64,000 nt of DNA, taken from the NCBI RefSeq assembly GCF_049860805.1, contig NZ_CP187555.1, positions 3,906,001-3,970,000 on the forward strand, in the 5' to 3' direction. Source of the stretch: Parabacteroides sp900760525. Its GTDB lineage: Bacteria; Bacteroidota; Bacteroidia; Bacteroidales; Tannerellaceae. This document shows positions 7,903-16,292 of the stretch, piece by piece. The position numbers and the translations under genes were made by a program. Positions within the stretch are counted from its first letter, which is position 1; each line of letters starts with the position of its first letter. The notes beneath the pieces are model-generated. The model saw only the letters and a list, made by a program, of their open reading frames with translations. It did no database searches and was not told where the DNA came from.

Positions 7903-10084
7903 TCTTTTAGGTATATTCTGTGCCCTGGCACTTCTAAATCCGTTGTCGACAATGGGACAAGACAAACAGTTCACGTTGCATGACCTGATCCCCGGTGGAA
8001 AGACGCATAGCCACTTCGTGCCCCGCAACCTGAAACAGTTGCAGTGGTGCGGAGACACATATCTGTATGCCAAGGGCGACAGCATGATGAGTGGCGAATC
8101 GACGAAGCCGGAGAAAGTAGCCTTTACCCGCCGGCAGTTGAACGAAGCTCTTGCGGCAGCCGGCGCACAGACGGTCGGCAGTATGCCTTTCTTCTCAGTC
8201 CCCTATAAAGACCAGCCGGTGCTTGCCTTTAATGCCAAGCGCCACCGTTTCCATTATAACTTTGCGGAGAACAGGATCGTAAACACGTATGACCTGAACG
8301 GCTCCTGGGAAAACTTCGACTTTTGTCCGGCCAACGGCTATTTAGCTTTTACGGAAGGCAATAACCTGCAAATTCTTTCGCCGGATAATGCTGTCGGTAT
8401 CGTGACAGACGAAACGGCCGGCGGCATCGTTTGCGGGAAATCCGTCCACCAGAACGAGTTCGGTATCCATAAGGGGACTTTTTGGTCGCCGAACGGTTCG
8501 GCGCTGGCTTTCTACCGGATGGATGAGAGTATGGTGACGGATTATCCGTTTGTCGATATTACCACCCGTACGGCGAAAGCCGAACCTCACAAATACCCGA
8601 TGGCCGGGATGAAGAGCCACGAGGTGACGGTCGGTGTCTACAACTTGGCAACCGGCAAAACGGTCTGGTTGAAGACGGGATTGCCGAAGGAGAAGTATCT
8701 GACAAATATTGGCTGGAGCCCGGATGAAAAGAGCCTTTATATTGCCGAACTGAACCGGGATCAGAACGAGATGCACCTGGTACGCTATTCTGCCCTGACG
8801 GGCGAGAAAGAGGCGGACCTGTTCACCGAAACGGACGAACATTATGTCGAGCCGCAGCATCCGGTCCTTTTCCTTCCGAACCAACCGGATCTGTTTATCT
8901 GGCAAAGCCGGCGCGATGGCTATAATCATTTGTATCTGTATAATACGAAAGGCGAATTGTTGAAGCAGTTGACGCAAGGCGAGTGGGAAGTCCTGAACAT
9001 CCTCGGCTTCGATGCCAAGGGGAAAGCGTTGTTCTTCTCTTCCACAAAGCCGTCGATGCTCAGTTCATCCGGCTATGGTGATGCCTTGTATGTCGGAACG
9101 TCGCGTTTAGACCTGAAAAAGGGAACCTCTTACGAACTGACTTCGGGCGGTTTGCAGGGCGTGCACAATACGAAGCTCAGTGCCTCCGGCAAATATCTGA
9201 TCGACAGTTATTCCGCGCCGGATGTCCCGCGTGTGGTTTCGGTTATCGACGGGCAGAAGAAGGAAACCTTGCGGACTTTGCTGACGGCAAAAGATCCGTA
9301 CGAAGGATATGCGATGCCGGAAATCGTTACCGGGACGATCAAGGCGGCGGATGGCGTCACCTCTTTGAATTATCGCCTGGTGAAGCCTGTCGGCCTGGAT
9401 GAGACGAAGAAATATCCGACGATTGTCTATGTCTACGGCGGTCCGCATGCCCAGTTGGTGACCGGCGGATGGAAGAACGGCGCAGGCGGTTGGGATATCT
9501 ATATGGCGCAACGCGGATATGTGATCTTCACGCTCGACAGTCGGGGATCGGCGAACCGGGGACAGGCTTTCGAGAGTGTTATCCACCGTAACTTAGGCGT
9601 GAACGAGATGGCGGACCAGGTAAAAGGTGTCGAGTTCCTGAAATCCCTTCCGTATGTCGATGCCGACCGCATCGGCGTGCACGGGTGGAGCTACGGCGGT
9701 TTTATGACAACTAACCTGATGTGTTCTTATCCGGAGATCTTCAAGGTGGGAGTCGCCGGCGGTCCGGTGATCGACTGGAGTAACTACGAGATCATGTATG
9801 GCGAACGCTACATGGACCGTCCGCAGGACAATCCGGAAGGCTATAAGCATGCGAACCTCAAGCTGAAAGCGGGTAACTTGAAAGGACACCTGCTACTGAT
9901 CCACGGAGATATCGATCCGGTCGTTGTCTGGCAGCACAGCCTGGGCTTCCTGAAAGCCTGTGTGGATGCGGATACATATCCCGATTACTTCGTTTATCCC
10001 CGCCATCTGCATAATGTGATGGGCAAAGACCGCCCGCATCTGCATGAGAAGATAACGCGCTACTTCGACGACTACCTTAAATAA
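7886..10084 (+). CDS. Dipeptidyl peptidase IV, S9B family
   Basis: Removes X-Pro or X-Ala dipeptides from peptide N-termini in the periplasm. I place the start at ATG 7886. It is preceded by AGGAGAGG and gives a signal peptide (MTLKLNLLGIFCALALL ... M-G-Q). The frame is open further upstream only as a shadow of the methyltransferase gene. The 732-residue product has the N-terminal beta-propeller (about 90-480) and the C-terminal alpha/beta hydrolase domain. Nucleophile Ser602 lies in H-G-W-S-Y-G-G, the Asp in H-G-D-I-D-P and the His in Y-P-R-H-L-H-N. The 17-base overlap with the rRNA methyltransferase suggests translational coupling, although the two functions are unrelated. A heptanucleotide repeat begins at its stop codon. 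Confidence 0.93.
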   Translation: MTLKLNLLGIFCALALLNPLSTMGQDKQFTLHDLIPGGKTHSHFVPRNLKQLQWCGDTYLYAKGDSMMSGESTKPEKVAFTRRQLNEALAAAGAQTVGSMPFFSVPYKDQPVLAFNAKRHRFHYNFAENRIVNTYDLNGSWENFDFCPANGYLAFTEGNNLQILSPDNAVGIVTDETAGGIVCGKSVHQNEFGIHKGTFWSPNGSALAFYRMDESMVTDYPFVDITTRTAKAEPHKYPMAGMKSHEVTVGVYNLATGKTVWLKTGLPKEKYLTNIGWSPDEKSLYIAELNRDQNEMHLVRYSALTGEKEADLFTETDEHYVEPQHPVLFLPNQPDLFIWQSRRDGYNHLYLYNTKGELLKQLTQGEWEVLNILGFDAKGKALFFSSTKPSMLSSSGYGDALYVGTSRLDLKKGTSYELTSGGLQGVHNTKLSASGKYLIDSYSAPDVPRVVSVIDGQKKETLRTLLTAKDPYEGYAMPEIVTGTIKAADGVTSLNYRLVKPVGLDETKKYPTIVYVYGGPHAQLVTGGWKNGAGGWDIYMAQRGYVIFTLDSRGSANRGQAFESVIHRNLGVNEMADQVKGVEFLKSLPYVDADRIGVHGWSYGGFMTTNLMCSYPEIFKVGVAGGPVIDWSNYEIMYGERYMDRPQDNPEGYKHANLKLKAGNLKGHLLLIHGDIDPVVVWQHSLGFLKACVDADTYPDYFVYPRHLHNVMGKDRPHLHEKITRYFDDYLK

Positions 10085-10203
10085 TGGACGATTGACAATT
10101 AAGAGAAAAAAGAAAAATAATAGTAATAATAATTTAAAAGAAGATGATTGGGAAAGGGCAGTGACAAGCAATTGTCAATTGTCAATTGTCAATTGTCAAT
10201 TAT
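10085..10203. repeat. TCAATTG heptanucleotide inverted-repeat region
   Basis: The left arm at 10085-10102 contains GATTGACAATTAA right after the DPP IV stop. The right arm at 10169-10203 is five tandem copies of the 7-mer TCAATTG. Between them lie about 65 bases of AT-rich, purine-rich sequence. The array ends six bases before the purD start and occupies the space where a promoter would be expected; no TAnnTTTG box is visible. Confidence 0.8.
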
Positions 10204-10208
10204 AAAAA

Positions 10209-11480
10209 ATGAATATTCTTTTATTAGGCTCAGGCGGCCGCGAACATGCAATAGCCTGGAAGATTGCTCAAAGCCCGAAAACGGAACAGTTATTCATTGC
10301 TCCCGGTAATGCAGGAACCGCATTGGTGGGTACGAATGTAAATATCAAGGCGGACGATTTCCCTGCTATCAAGGAGTTTGCGCTGCAAAACAATATCGGC
10401 ATGGTAGTGGTAGGCCCGGAAGATCCGCTGGTGAAAGGGGTGTATGACTATTTTAGGAACGATGCGGCCTTAGCCGGTATTCCGGTAATCGGTCCTTCGA
10501 AAGAGGGAGCGCAGCTGGAGGGCAGCAAGGATTTTGCGAAGGCGTTCATGATGCGTCACAACATCCCGACCGCCCGTTACAAGAGCATCTCTGCCGGGAA
10601 TCTGGAAGAGGGATATGCTTTCTTGGAAGAACTGCAAGCCCCTTATGTGCTGAAAGCAGACGGCCTGGCTGCCGGCAAAGGGGTGCTGATCCTCGACACG
10701 CTCGAAGAAGCGAAGAAGGAACTGGGCGATATGCTGGGCGGTATGTTCGGCGACGCCAGCAAGACGGTCGTGATCGAAGAGTTTCTGGACGGCATCGAAT
10801 GTTCCGTGTTCGTGATAACGGATGGCGAGCACTATAAGGTGCTTCCGGTTGCAAAAGACTATAAGCGTATCGGTGAAGGCAATACAGGCTTGAATACAGG
10901 CGGTATGGGTGCTGTGTCTCCGGTTCCTTTTGCCGACGAGGTGTTTATGCGGAAGATGGACGAACGCATTATCCGCCCGACCATCGAAGGGCTGAAAGCA
11001 GAGGGCATCGACTATAAGGGCTTTGTCTTCCTCGGCCTGATCAACGTGAAGAACGAGCCGATGGTGATCGAATATAACTGCCGCATGGGCGATCCGGAAA
11101 CGGAAGTGGTCATGTTGCGAATCCAGAGCGACTTGGTTGAACTGCTGGAAGGCGTAGCCGAAGGCAATTTGGATAGCCGCACCTTGGTGCAGGACCCGCG
11201 TGCAGCCGTAACGGTCATGCTGGTGAGCGGCGGTTATCCCGAAGCGTATGAGAAAGGAAAGGTGATCAACGGCCTGGATAAAGTCTCTGCCGCGAACATC
11301 GTCTTCCACGCCGGGACAAAAGCGGCCGGCGGACAGATCCTGACTAATGGCGGCCGCGTCATCGCTGTCAGTTCTTACGGAGCCAACAAGGAAGAGGCCC
11401 TTGCCCAATCCTTCGCCGGCGCCAAGCTGATCGACTTTGACAAGAAATATTTCCGTAGCGATATCGGATTTGATTTATAA
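10209..11480 (+). CDS. purD: Phosphoribosylamine-glycine ligase (GAR synthetase)
   Basis: Second step of purine synthesis: 5-phosphoribosylamine + glycine + ATP gives GAR. The 423-residue protein is full length. It has N-terminal G-S-G-G-R-E-H-A, the P-E-D-P-L loop, the ATP-grasp region (Y-V-L-K-A-D-G-L-A-A-G-K-G-V) and the metal-binding E-Y-N-C-R-M-G-D-P-E-T-E segment near 285-300. The gene stands alone among unrelated genes, as is usual for purD. The upstream gap is filled by a heptanucleotide repeat and a strong symmetrical hairpin follows it. Confidence 0.96.
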   Translation: MNILLLGSGGREHAIAWKIAQSPKTEQLFIAPGNAGTALVGTNVNIKADDFPAIKEFALQNNIGMVVVGPEDPLVKGVYDYFRNDAALAGIPVIGPSKEGAQLEGSKDFAKAFMMRHNIPTARYKSISAGNLEEGYAFLEELQAPYVLKADGLAAGKGVLILDTLEEAKKELGDMLGGMFGDASKTVVIEEFLDGIECSVFVITDGEHYKVLPVAKDYKRIGEGNTGLNTGGMGAVSPVPFADEVFMRKMDERIIRPTIEGLKAEGIDYKGFVFLGLINVKNEPMVIEYNCRMGDPETEVVMLRIQSDLVELLEGVAEGNLDSRTLVQDPRAAVTVMLVSGGYPEAYEKGKVINGLDKVSAANIVFHAGTKAAGGQILTNGGRVIAVSSYGANKEEALAQSFAGAKLIDFDKKYFRSDIGFDL

Positions 11481-11491
11481 ATGATTGTTGT

Positions 11492-11533
11492 AATGATAAT
11501 TTGCCGGTAAGGGCTTACCGGCGAATCATCATT
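11492..11533 (+). terminator. Hairpin after purD
   Basis: GCCGGTAAG (11503-11511) pairs perfectly with CTTACCGGC (11514-11522). The stem extends outward imperfectly through AATGAT.../...ATCATT. It lacks a U-run, so it is a terminator or mRNA 3' stabiliser rather than a classical terminator. A similar ACCGGTAAAT hairpin occurs at 62782. Confidence 0.6.
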
Positions 11534-11553
11534 CACCTATCCTCAATTAAAGA

Positions 11554-12567
11554 ATGCGAGTAGCCTATAATAAATACACCCGTCGGTTCGACTTTTCTGC
11601 GCCTCCGACATTCGTGCCGGTCCTGTTGGCGTGCATTGTCTGCTGGGTCGTCAGTTATTTGTATTCCGTAGGCTATCCGGTCTATGGCGAGGTGTCGGCT
11701 ACTCCTCTCTGGAACGCGATTTGCCAGGCGTTGCCCGGTAAGGAATTTACGTATGTCATCGGGATGGCGCTGATGTTCGGGGGCGCTTTCCTTTTACACC
11801 GTGCGAACTATGTGCTGGTGCTGATACGGGAGAAGACGATGTTACCCTTCCTCTTCTATGTCCTGTTCATCAGTACGAATCCTGATTTCTTCCCTCTGAA
11901 ATCGACTTCGGTCGGCGTTTTCTGCCTGATCCTGGCGATCTACCAGCTGTTTGCGACCTATCATGACCCCGAGGCGAGGGAAAAAGCCTACAGCGCCGCC
12001 CTGCTGATCGGCATCGGCAGCCTGCTCTGGATCCACCTGTTCTGGTTCCTGCCCTTGTTCTGGCTGGGGATGTACAACTTCCGTTCGTTGACGCCCCGTA
12101 CTTTTATCGCTTCGCTGTTGGGGGTGGCGACAGTCTATTGGTTCCTGTTAGGATGGTGTGTGTGGCAACGGGATTTCACCCCGTTCAGCATTCCTTTCTC
12201 GACACTCTTTAAGGTGCGCTTTCTGGCGACGGACGGGATCGTATTGCTGGATTGGATCAGTATTATGGCGATTGCCTTGTTGACGGTTGTCGCATCCCTG
12301 AATATCGTCATGCACGATACGGAGGATTCGCTTCGTTCGCGCCAGTTCCTCTCGTTCCTGATCGCGATGTCCGTGTGGGCGTTCAGCCTTTATTTCCTCT
12401 ATGAACAGGTGTCGGAAGAGTTTTTGGAAACAGCTTGCGTGCCTGCCTCTATCCTGATCGCCCATTTCTTTACGGTGACGCGGGGCAGGATTGTGTTTTG
12501 GTCGTTTTTTGCAACCGTGGCGATCCTGATTGCTACTTTATTCATTCGTTTATGGAATTTCTTATAG
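11554..12567 (+). CDS. Polytopic membrane protein, unknown function
   Basis: A 337-residue protein with about nine to ten hydrophobic segments spread evenly over its length and short charged loops. It begins with a cytoplasmic-looking basic stretch (M-R-V-A-Y-N-K-Y-T-R-R-F-D-F). I do not recognise a family motif or catalytic residues. It starts 73 bases after purD, beyond the hairpin. Its last 16 bases overlap the start of the small DedA/YqaA-like membrane protein, so those two are probably co-translated. A transport or envelope role is possible but not shown. Confidence 0.8.
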   Translation: MRVAYNKYTRRFDFSAPPTFVPVLLACIVCWVVSYLYSVGYPVYGEVSATPLWNAICQALPGKEFTYVIGMALMFGGAFLLHRANYVLVLIREKTMLPFLFYVLFISTNPDFFPLKSTSVGVFCLILAIYQLFATYHDPEAREKAYSAALLIGIGSLLWIHLFWFLPLFWLGMYNFRSLTPRTFIASLLGVATVYWFLLGWCVWQRDFTPFSIPFSTLFKVRFLATDGIVLLDWISIMAIALLTVVASLNIVMHDTEDSLRSRQFLSFLIAMSVWAFSLYFLYEQVSEEFLETACVPASILIAHFFTVTRGRIVFWSFFATVAILIATLFIRLWNFL

Positions 12568-13001
12568 AATACGGATATATCGGCGTGTTTATCGCCTCAT
12601 TCTTAGCTGCGACGGTTTTGCCGTTCAGCAGCGAGGTTGTCCTGACAGGCGTGCTTCTGGCAGGGGCGGCCTACTGGCCCTGTATGATTGCGGCTACGCT
12701 GGGTAATTTCTTAGGCGGTATGAGTTGTTACTGGCTCGGTATGCTGGGCAAGGTCGAATGGATCGAGAAATACCTGAAATTAGATGCCGTCAAATTGCAG
12801 AAAGTCCAAGACTGGATAAGAGGGAAAGGTTCCTGGATGGGCTTTTTCGTTTTCCTCCCCGGCATAGGCGATTTTATCGCCGTGGCGCTCGGTTTCCTCC
12901 GTGCCAATATCTGGATCGTAGCGATCTCGATGTTTCTCGGGAAGGCGATCCGATATTGGGTTTGGATGGAATTTGTCTACAAGGTGCAGGGGATGTTCTG
13001 A
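12552..13001 (+). CDS. Small DedA/YqaA-like (VTT domain) membrane protein
   Basis: I use ATG 12552 (M-E-F-L-I-E-Y-G-Y-I-G), inside the end of the preceding gene. Upstream codons in this frame only shadow that gene. The 149-residue product resembles YqaA, a short relative of the SNARE-associated/DedA family. It has G-Y-I-G-V-F-I-A-S-F-L-A-A-T-V-L-P near the N-terminus, then G-N-F-L-G-G-M-S-C-Y-W-L-G-M and F-L-P-G-I-G-D-F-I-A-V-A-L-G-F, matching the re-entrant loop regions of the family. DedA relatives support lipid-carrier flipping and membrane-potential homeostasis; this one is unassigned. It ends head-to-head with the lipoprotein gene on the other strand, with no gap. Confidence 0.82.
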   Translation: MEFLIEYGYIGVFIASFLAATVLPFSSEVVLTGVLLAGAAYWPCMIAATLGNFLGGMSCYWLGMLGKVEWIEKYLKLDAVKLQKVQDWIRGKGSWMGFFVFLPGIGDFIAVALGFLRANIWIVAISMFLGKAIRYWVWMEFVYKVQGMF

Positions 13002-13715
13002 TTAATCTACTTTGATATAAACCTTCGTATACACCTCGTTGTGGCGGGCATAGATGGCGTAGTTACCCCGTGTATCGCTCCACGATACCCACATACTTGC
13101 TTTCAGTACACCGCCTTCGGTCGATATCTGGAAGATTTCATCCAGGCTGCTGTCATAGCGGAACTCCGTGCCTTCGGGAAATTCATGGACGATTTCATCT
13201 GAGGAACCGCTCTGCACTGTCCCGATCGTGCTGTCGTAGGCCGGTAGCCCTTCGTCTTCCGGTTCGATCAGGGCAAAGCGGACGACAGCGCCTATCCTTT
13301 GCTCCTCCTTCATAATCTCAGAATCGACATAGAACTGGTAGTAGTCGCCGGCCAGCGCCAGTGCGAATTTCCCCGACGGGAACTGCATCACGGCCTCTGC
13401 CTTGAAAGCCTGGTAGAGATGTCCCGGCATTACGGCCGCCTGGTAAACCAATCCGCTGCCGATCTGGGGCGGGACAACCTTTCCCAACCCTTTCGACAAA
13501 CCGATTTCGGCGATCAGGCATTCGTTCGTCTGGAAATTGTTTGCCGCATTGATGTAGATGTCCGAATTACCCAGCCGGGTCGTGCCGTTCTCCACATCGA
13601 GCATATTCAGGGTGGTTGCATTGTCGATTTCCGGCATCGAGTCATCATCCGAACAAGAGAAAGCCGCCAGCAGGAAGGCCGCCAACAGGAACTGAAATAG
13701 AAGATTCTTTTTCAT
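13002..13715 (-). CDS. Secreted lipoprotein, unknown function
   Basis: A 237-residue protein with an N-terminal signal and a lipobox ending in A-F-S-C (Cys21), followed by S-D-D-D, an acidic +2 to +4 context usual for surface-exposed Bacteroidetes lipoproteins. The rest is predicted beta-rich (repeated short strands such as N-S-D-I-Y-I-N-A-A-N-N and Y-Y-Q-F-Y-V-D) and ends V-Y-T-K-V-Y-I-K-V-D. I recognise no catalytic motif. It has a TATCTTTG box 47 bases upstream and appears monocistronic. It may bind a ligand at the cell surface, but nothing in the sequence shows this. Confidence 0.8.
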   Translation of the reverse strand: MKKNLLFQFLLAAFLLAAFSCSDDDSMPEIDNATTLNMLDVENGTTRLGNSDIYINAANNFQTNECLIAEIGLSKGLGKVVPPQIGSGLVYQAAVMPGHLYQAFKAEAVMQFPSGKFALALAGDYYQFYVDSEIMKEEQRIGAVVRFALIEPEDEGLPAYDSTIGTVQSGSSDEIVHEFPEGTEFRYDSSLDEIFQISTEGGVLKASMWVSWSDTRGNYAIYARHNEVYTKVYIKVD

Positions 13716-13761
13716 TTTACTTTTTTATAATTTACAAGTTAGACAATAGGTGAAACACACA

Positions 13762-13769
13762 CAAAGATA
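13762..13769 (-). promoter_or_regulatory. -7 promoter box TATCTTTG (minus strand)
   Basis: Reads CAAAGATA on the plus strand. It is placed to transcribe the lipoprotein gene that starts at 13715. The rest of the gap to 13972 holds no gene that I can see. Confidence 0.65.
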
Positions 13770-13938
13770 TTTATATTTTCCGGAAAAGCTATTCTTTCCC
13801 TTTATATTTAGCCCGCCAATGGGACGCTGGTAGCCGACGCGCTCGATAGGCGTAGCCCCCAGCATCCGGGCGTAAAAGTGTGTATTCTATATTCATTTTG
13901 CTTGTATTTAAAGGAGGAAAATAAGATTCCAGCCTCCG

Positions 13939-13970
13939 GATTCGTTTGTCCGAAGATAAAAAAACGAATC
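13939..13970 (-). terminator. Hairpin after the serine peptidase gene
   Basis: GATTCGTTT (13939-13947) pairs with AAACGAATC (13962-13970), two bases beyond the stop codon of the minus-strand peptidase gene. There is no strong U-run, so the terminator call is tentative. Confidence 0.45.
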
Positions 13971-13972
13971 TG

Positions 13973-15277
13973 CTACTCCGCCAGCCATTTGTTGATCTGC
14001 GTCAGAATCTTTTCCTTCATCTCTTCGGGCATATTGCCGATACGGGCGCGATGGCTACCGCCGGGCTGGATGTAGACCTGTTCGTTTTTCTTGCCTTTGA
14101 AGGCGGGGACGCGGGTGGCGCTCCACGGGTCTACCTCGCCGTAGATAAAGATCATCTTCGGATCGTTGTCGCGGAGGAAGTCGTAGACTTTGTGATAGAG
14201 TTCGGGGCGGTATTCCACCTTGCCGACCAGTTCACGCGGCAACATGATGCGGTTGAGGTAGCCTTTGCTGCTGTCGATCGTCAGGTAATCGCGGAACGGC
14301 TTCGTGTCGTAGCCGTAATAGCCTAATTCGCGGGCAGCCTGCACGAAGAAAGAGATGTTCGGCTGGTCTTCGGCAAAATAGTCGGGGCCGCTGATATCGA
14401 CTAAGTGGTAAAACAGGGTCTTTGCATCGGACGTGAGCGGCGGGATCACGCTGGTCGGCGTGCCCCATTGCCAGAGGGCGAAGGGATATTCCAGCACGCA
14501 ATAATCAAGCACTTCGGGCATCGGAATGCGAAATTCCAGCTTCTTGTCCCGGCAGAATTTTTCGAGCATCGGGACGATTTCATCCTTGCGTTTCAGTATT
14601 TCCGTCTGGAAGGCTTCGATCTTCCGGCGGTCCTTCTTCGTGCCGACCTTGCGGAGGAACGGTTCGTGGCGCCCGTCTTCCACGCCGCGGTTCAGGGGGG
14701 CGACGTAAGGGACGGAGAAGTCTACGTCGTCCGGGAAATAGGCGCGGTACAGGCAAGTGGTCTGGCCGCCTTTGCTGATGCCGGTGCTGACCCATTTGCC
14801 GCTATAGAGCTGCTTGAATGTCCGGTTGACATTGTGCAGGTCGTAAGCCGAGTTTTCAGCCGTCAGATACTCCCAGTTGCAGGGCTCCGGGGTCGATTCG
14901 AGGAAGTAGCGGTATTCCACGAACACCATATTGGCGTCGAGCAGCTTCGACAGTTCTTCCTGGTAACGCGGGTTCAGGGCATACGCCGCCCCGTAGCCTT
15001 CGGTCACCAATATCGTCGGACGGTCGAAACCGGCATGGGCGACGATCACACGCTGGGTGAACGTCCCGGCCGCCGGGTTACGATGGTCGACGGGCTGGGT
15101 GATGCGCACGAGATATTTCTCGGCATAATGGTCCGATTCCAGCTTCTCGATGCCGCTGATACCTTTCAGTTCTTCTAACTTCTTTTGTAACTCCTGGGCG
15201 TTGCCGGAGAAGGCGACTGCCAGCATAAACAGGAATGCAAGCAAACGCAGGGATAAGGTTGTCAATGTCCTTCTCAT
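13973..15277 (-). CDS. Secreted serine peptidase, S28/S37-like (prolyl tripeptidyl aminopeptidase type)
   Basis: A 434-residue protein with a signal peptide (about 1-27, ending F-S-G-N-A-Q) and an alpha/beta-hydrolase fold. The sequence Y-L-V-R-I-T-Q-P-V-D-H-R-N-P near 55-70 is characteristic of the S28/S37 (PS-10) peptidases. The nucleophile is Ser168 in S-T-G-I-S-K-G-G-Q. The Asp lies in Y-G-E-V-D-P-W-S-A-T-R and the His in G-G-S-H-R-A-R-I. Family members remove tri- or tetrapeptides, often after proline, from peptides in the periplasm. It is the last gene of a four-gene minus-strand operon, four bases after queG. Confidence 0.88.
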   Translation of the reverse strand: MRRTLTTLSLRLLAFLFMLAVAFSGNAQELQKKLEELKGISGIEKLESDHYAEKYLVRITQPVDHRNPAAGTFTQRVIVAHAGFDRPTILVTEGYGAAYALNPRYQEELSKLLDANMVFVEYRYFLESTPEPCNWEYLTAENSAYDLHNVNRTFKQLYSGKWVSTGISKGGQTTCLYRAYFPDDVDFSVPYVAPLNRGVEDGRHEPFLRKVGTKKDRRKIEAFQTEILKRKDEIVPMLEKFCRDKKLEFRIPMPEVLDYCVLEYPFALWQWGTPTSVIPPLTSDAKTLFYHLVDISGPDYFAEDQPNISFFVQAARELGYYGYDTKPFRDYLTIDSSKGYLNRIMLPRELVGKVEYRPELYHKVYDFLRDNDPKMIFIYGEVDPWSATRVPAFKGKKNEQVYIQPGGSHRARIGNMPEEMKEKILTQINKWLAE

Positions 15278-15281
15278 GGTA

Positions 15282-16292
15282 TTAATCTTTTAAGTTATGT
15301 ATGTTCCGTATCAATCCTTCGTATTTGGCTCTTTTGACTGCCGATTTGGCAAATATACGATTATATTCTTCACGGGAAAAGACCTTTAGATCCTCTTTTC
15401 GAAAAGAAAGTAAGGCCGGTGTCGGCCGGAAGGCCTCTACTTCGGTCGGGCAGGCAAAGCGGTTCCAGGGGCAGACCTCCTGGCAGGTGTCGCAACCGTA
15501 GAGGCGGTTTTCGAGGCGGGCGGCGAGGTGGGCGGGGATTTCGCCACGGTTTTCTATGGTGAGGTAGGATAAGCATTTGCGGGCGTTCAGCCGGCGGGGG
15601 CCTTCCAGCGCTCCTGTCGGGCAGGCGTCTAAGCAACGGGTGCAATTGCCGCAACGGTTCTTCTGCGGTGTGTCGTAATGGTCCGCTTCGAGGGTGGTGA
15701 CGATTTCTCCTAAGAAGAAGAAAGAGCCTTTTCCGGGAATAATCAGGTTCGTGTTTTTCCCGATCCAGCCCAGTCCGGCTTTCCAGGCCCAATAGCGTTC
15801 GAGGATGGGGGCGGAGTCGGTGAAGAAGCGGGCGGCTTTTACGTCTGCCTGTCCCGTTCCCGCGCTTGACGCGGGATCGCAAAAGAACTGCCCGTTGCGA
15901 TCCATACCTTTCCCGCCCGTTTCCTTGCGATCCCGCGCGGGGCGCGGGAACAGGGCGGTCCATAGCTCGCTCAACATCTCTTTGACGACGAAATGGTAAT
16001 CCTTCCCGTAGGCGTAGTAGGCGATGTGGGGCGCTTCAGGCGGAAGTTTCTGCTCCGGGTAATAATTCAACGCCACGGATATGATCGTCTTGGCCCCTTC
16101 CACTAAACCGGCGGGATTGAGCCGGATTTCCCGGTGGTTCTCCATATACGCCATCCCTGCATGGTTTCCTTCCTTCAACCACCTGTCAAAAAATAAGGCT
16201 TCGCTGTCTGCGGTCGCCACTTGTGCGATCCCGCAGGCATCGAAGCCAGTTTCTTTTGCTTTCTCTTTTATATGTTTGGAGGAGAGGAGCAT
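15282..16292 (-). CDS. queG: Epoxyqueuosine reductase with in-frame repeat insertion
   Basis: Last step of queuosine tRNA modification: reduces epoxyqueuosine using cobalamin and two [4Fe-4S] clusters. Cluster motifs are C-G-N-C-T-R-C-L-D-A-C-P-T-G-A-L and C-D-T-C-Q-E-V-C-P-W-N. The sequence D-S-A-P-I-L-E-R-Y-W-A-W-K-A-G-L-G-W-I-G-K-N is the active-site region. At 336 residues it is longer than the usual roughly 310. Residues about 115-150 (R-P-A-R-D-R-K-E-T-G-G through G-T-G-Q-A-D) do not fit the family and are encoded by a GC-rich inverted repeat at 15843-15958. The insert lies just ahead of the A-R-F-F-T-D-S-A-P segment, where other members have only a short loop. It abuts the deacetylase gene with no gap. 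Confidence 0.9.
   Translation of the reverse strand: MLLSSKHIKEKAKETGFDACGIAQVATADSEALFFDRWLKEGNHAGMAYMENHREIRLNPAGLVEGAKTIISVALNYYPEQKLPPEAPHIAYYAYGKDYHFVVKEMLSELWTALFPRPARDRKETGGKGMDRNGQFFCDPASSAGTGQADVKAARFFTDSAPILERYWAWKAGLGWIGKNTNLIIPGKGSFFFLGEIVTTLEADHYDTPQKNRCGNCTRCLDACPTGALEGPRRLNARKCLSYLTIENRGEIPAHLAARLENRLYGCDTCQEVCPWNRFACPTEVEAFRPTPALLSFRKEDLKVFSREEYNRIFAKSAVKRAKYEGLIRNIHNLKD
15843..15958. repeat. Palindromic repeat element inserted in queG
   Basis: TTCCCGCGC near 15858 pairs with GCGCGGGAA near 15943. CGCGGGATCGCAA (about 15870-15882) pairs with TTGCGATCCCGCG (about 15924-15936). The core CCCG-nn-CTTGA-nn-CGGGATCGCA matches the intergenic elements at 44679-44810 and 49611-49741. 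The insert preserves the queG reading frame. Confidence 0.8.

Noticed and set aside
10470..11408. 312-codon minus-strand frame across purD
   Set aside because: Antisense shadow of a well-conserved gene; His/Asp/Gln-rich translation without any domain.
14405..15178. 257-codon plus-strand frame across the serine peptidase
   Set aside because: Antisense shadow; the minus-strand gene has a full catalytic triad and signal peptide.
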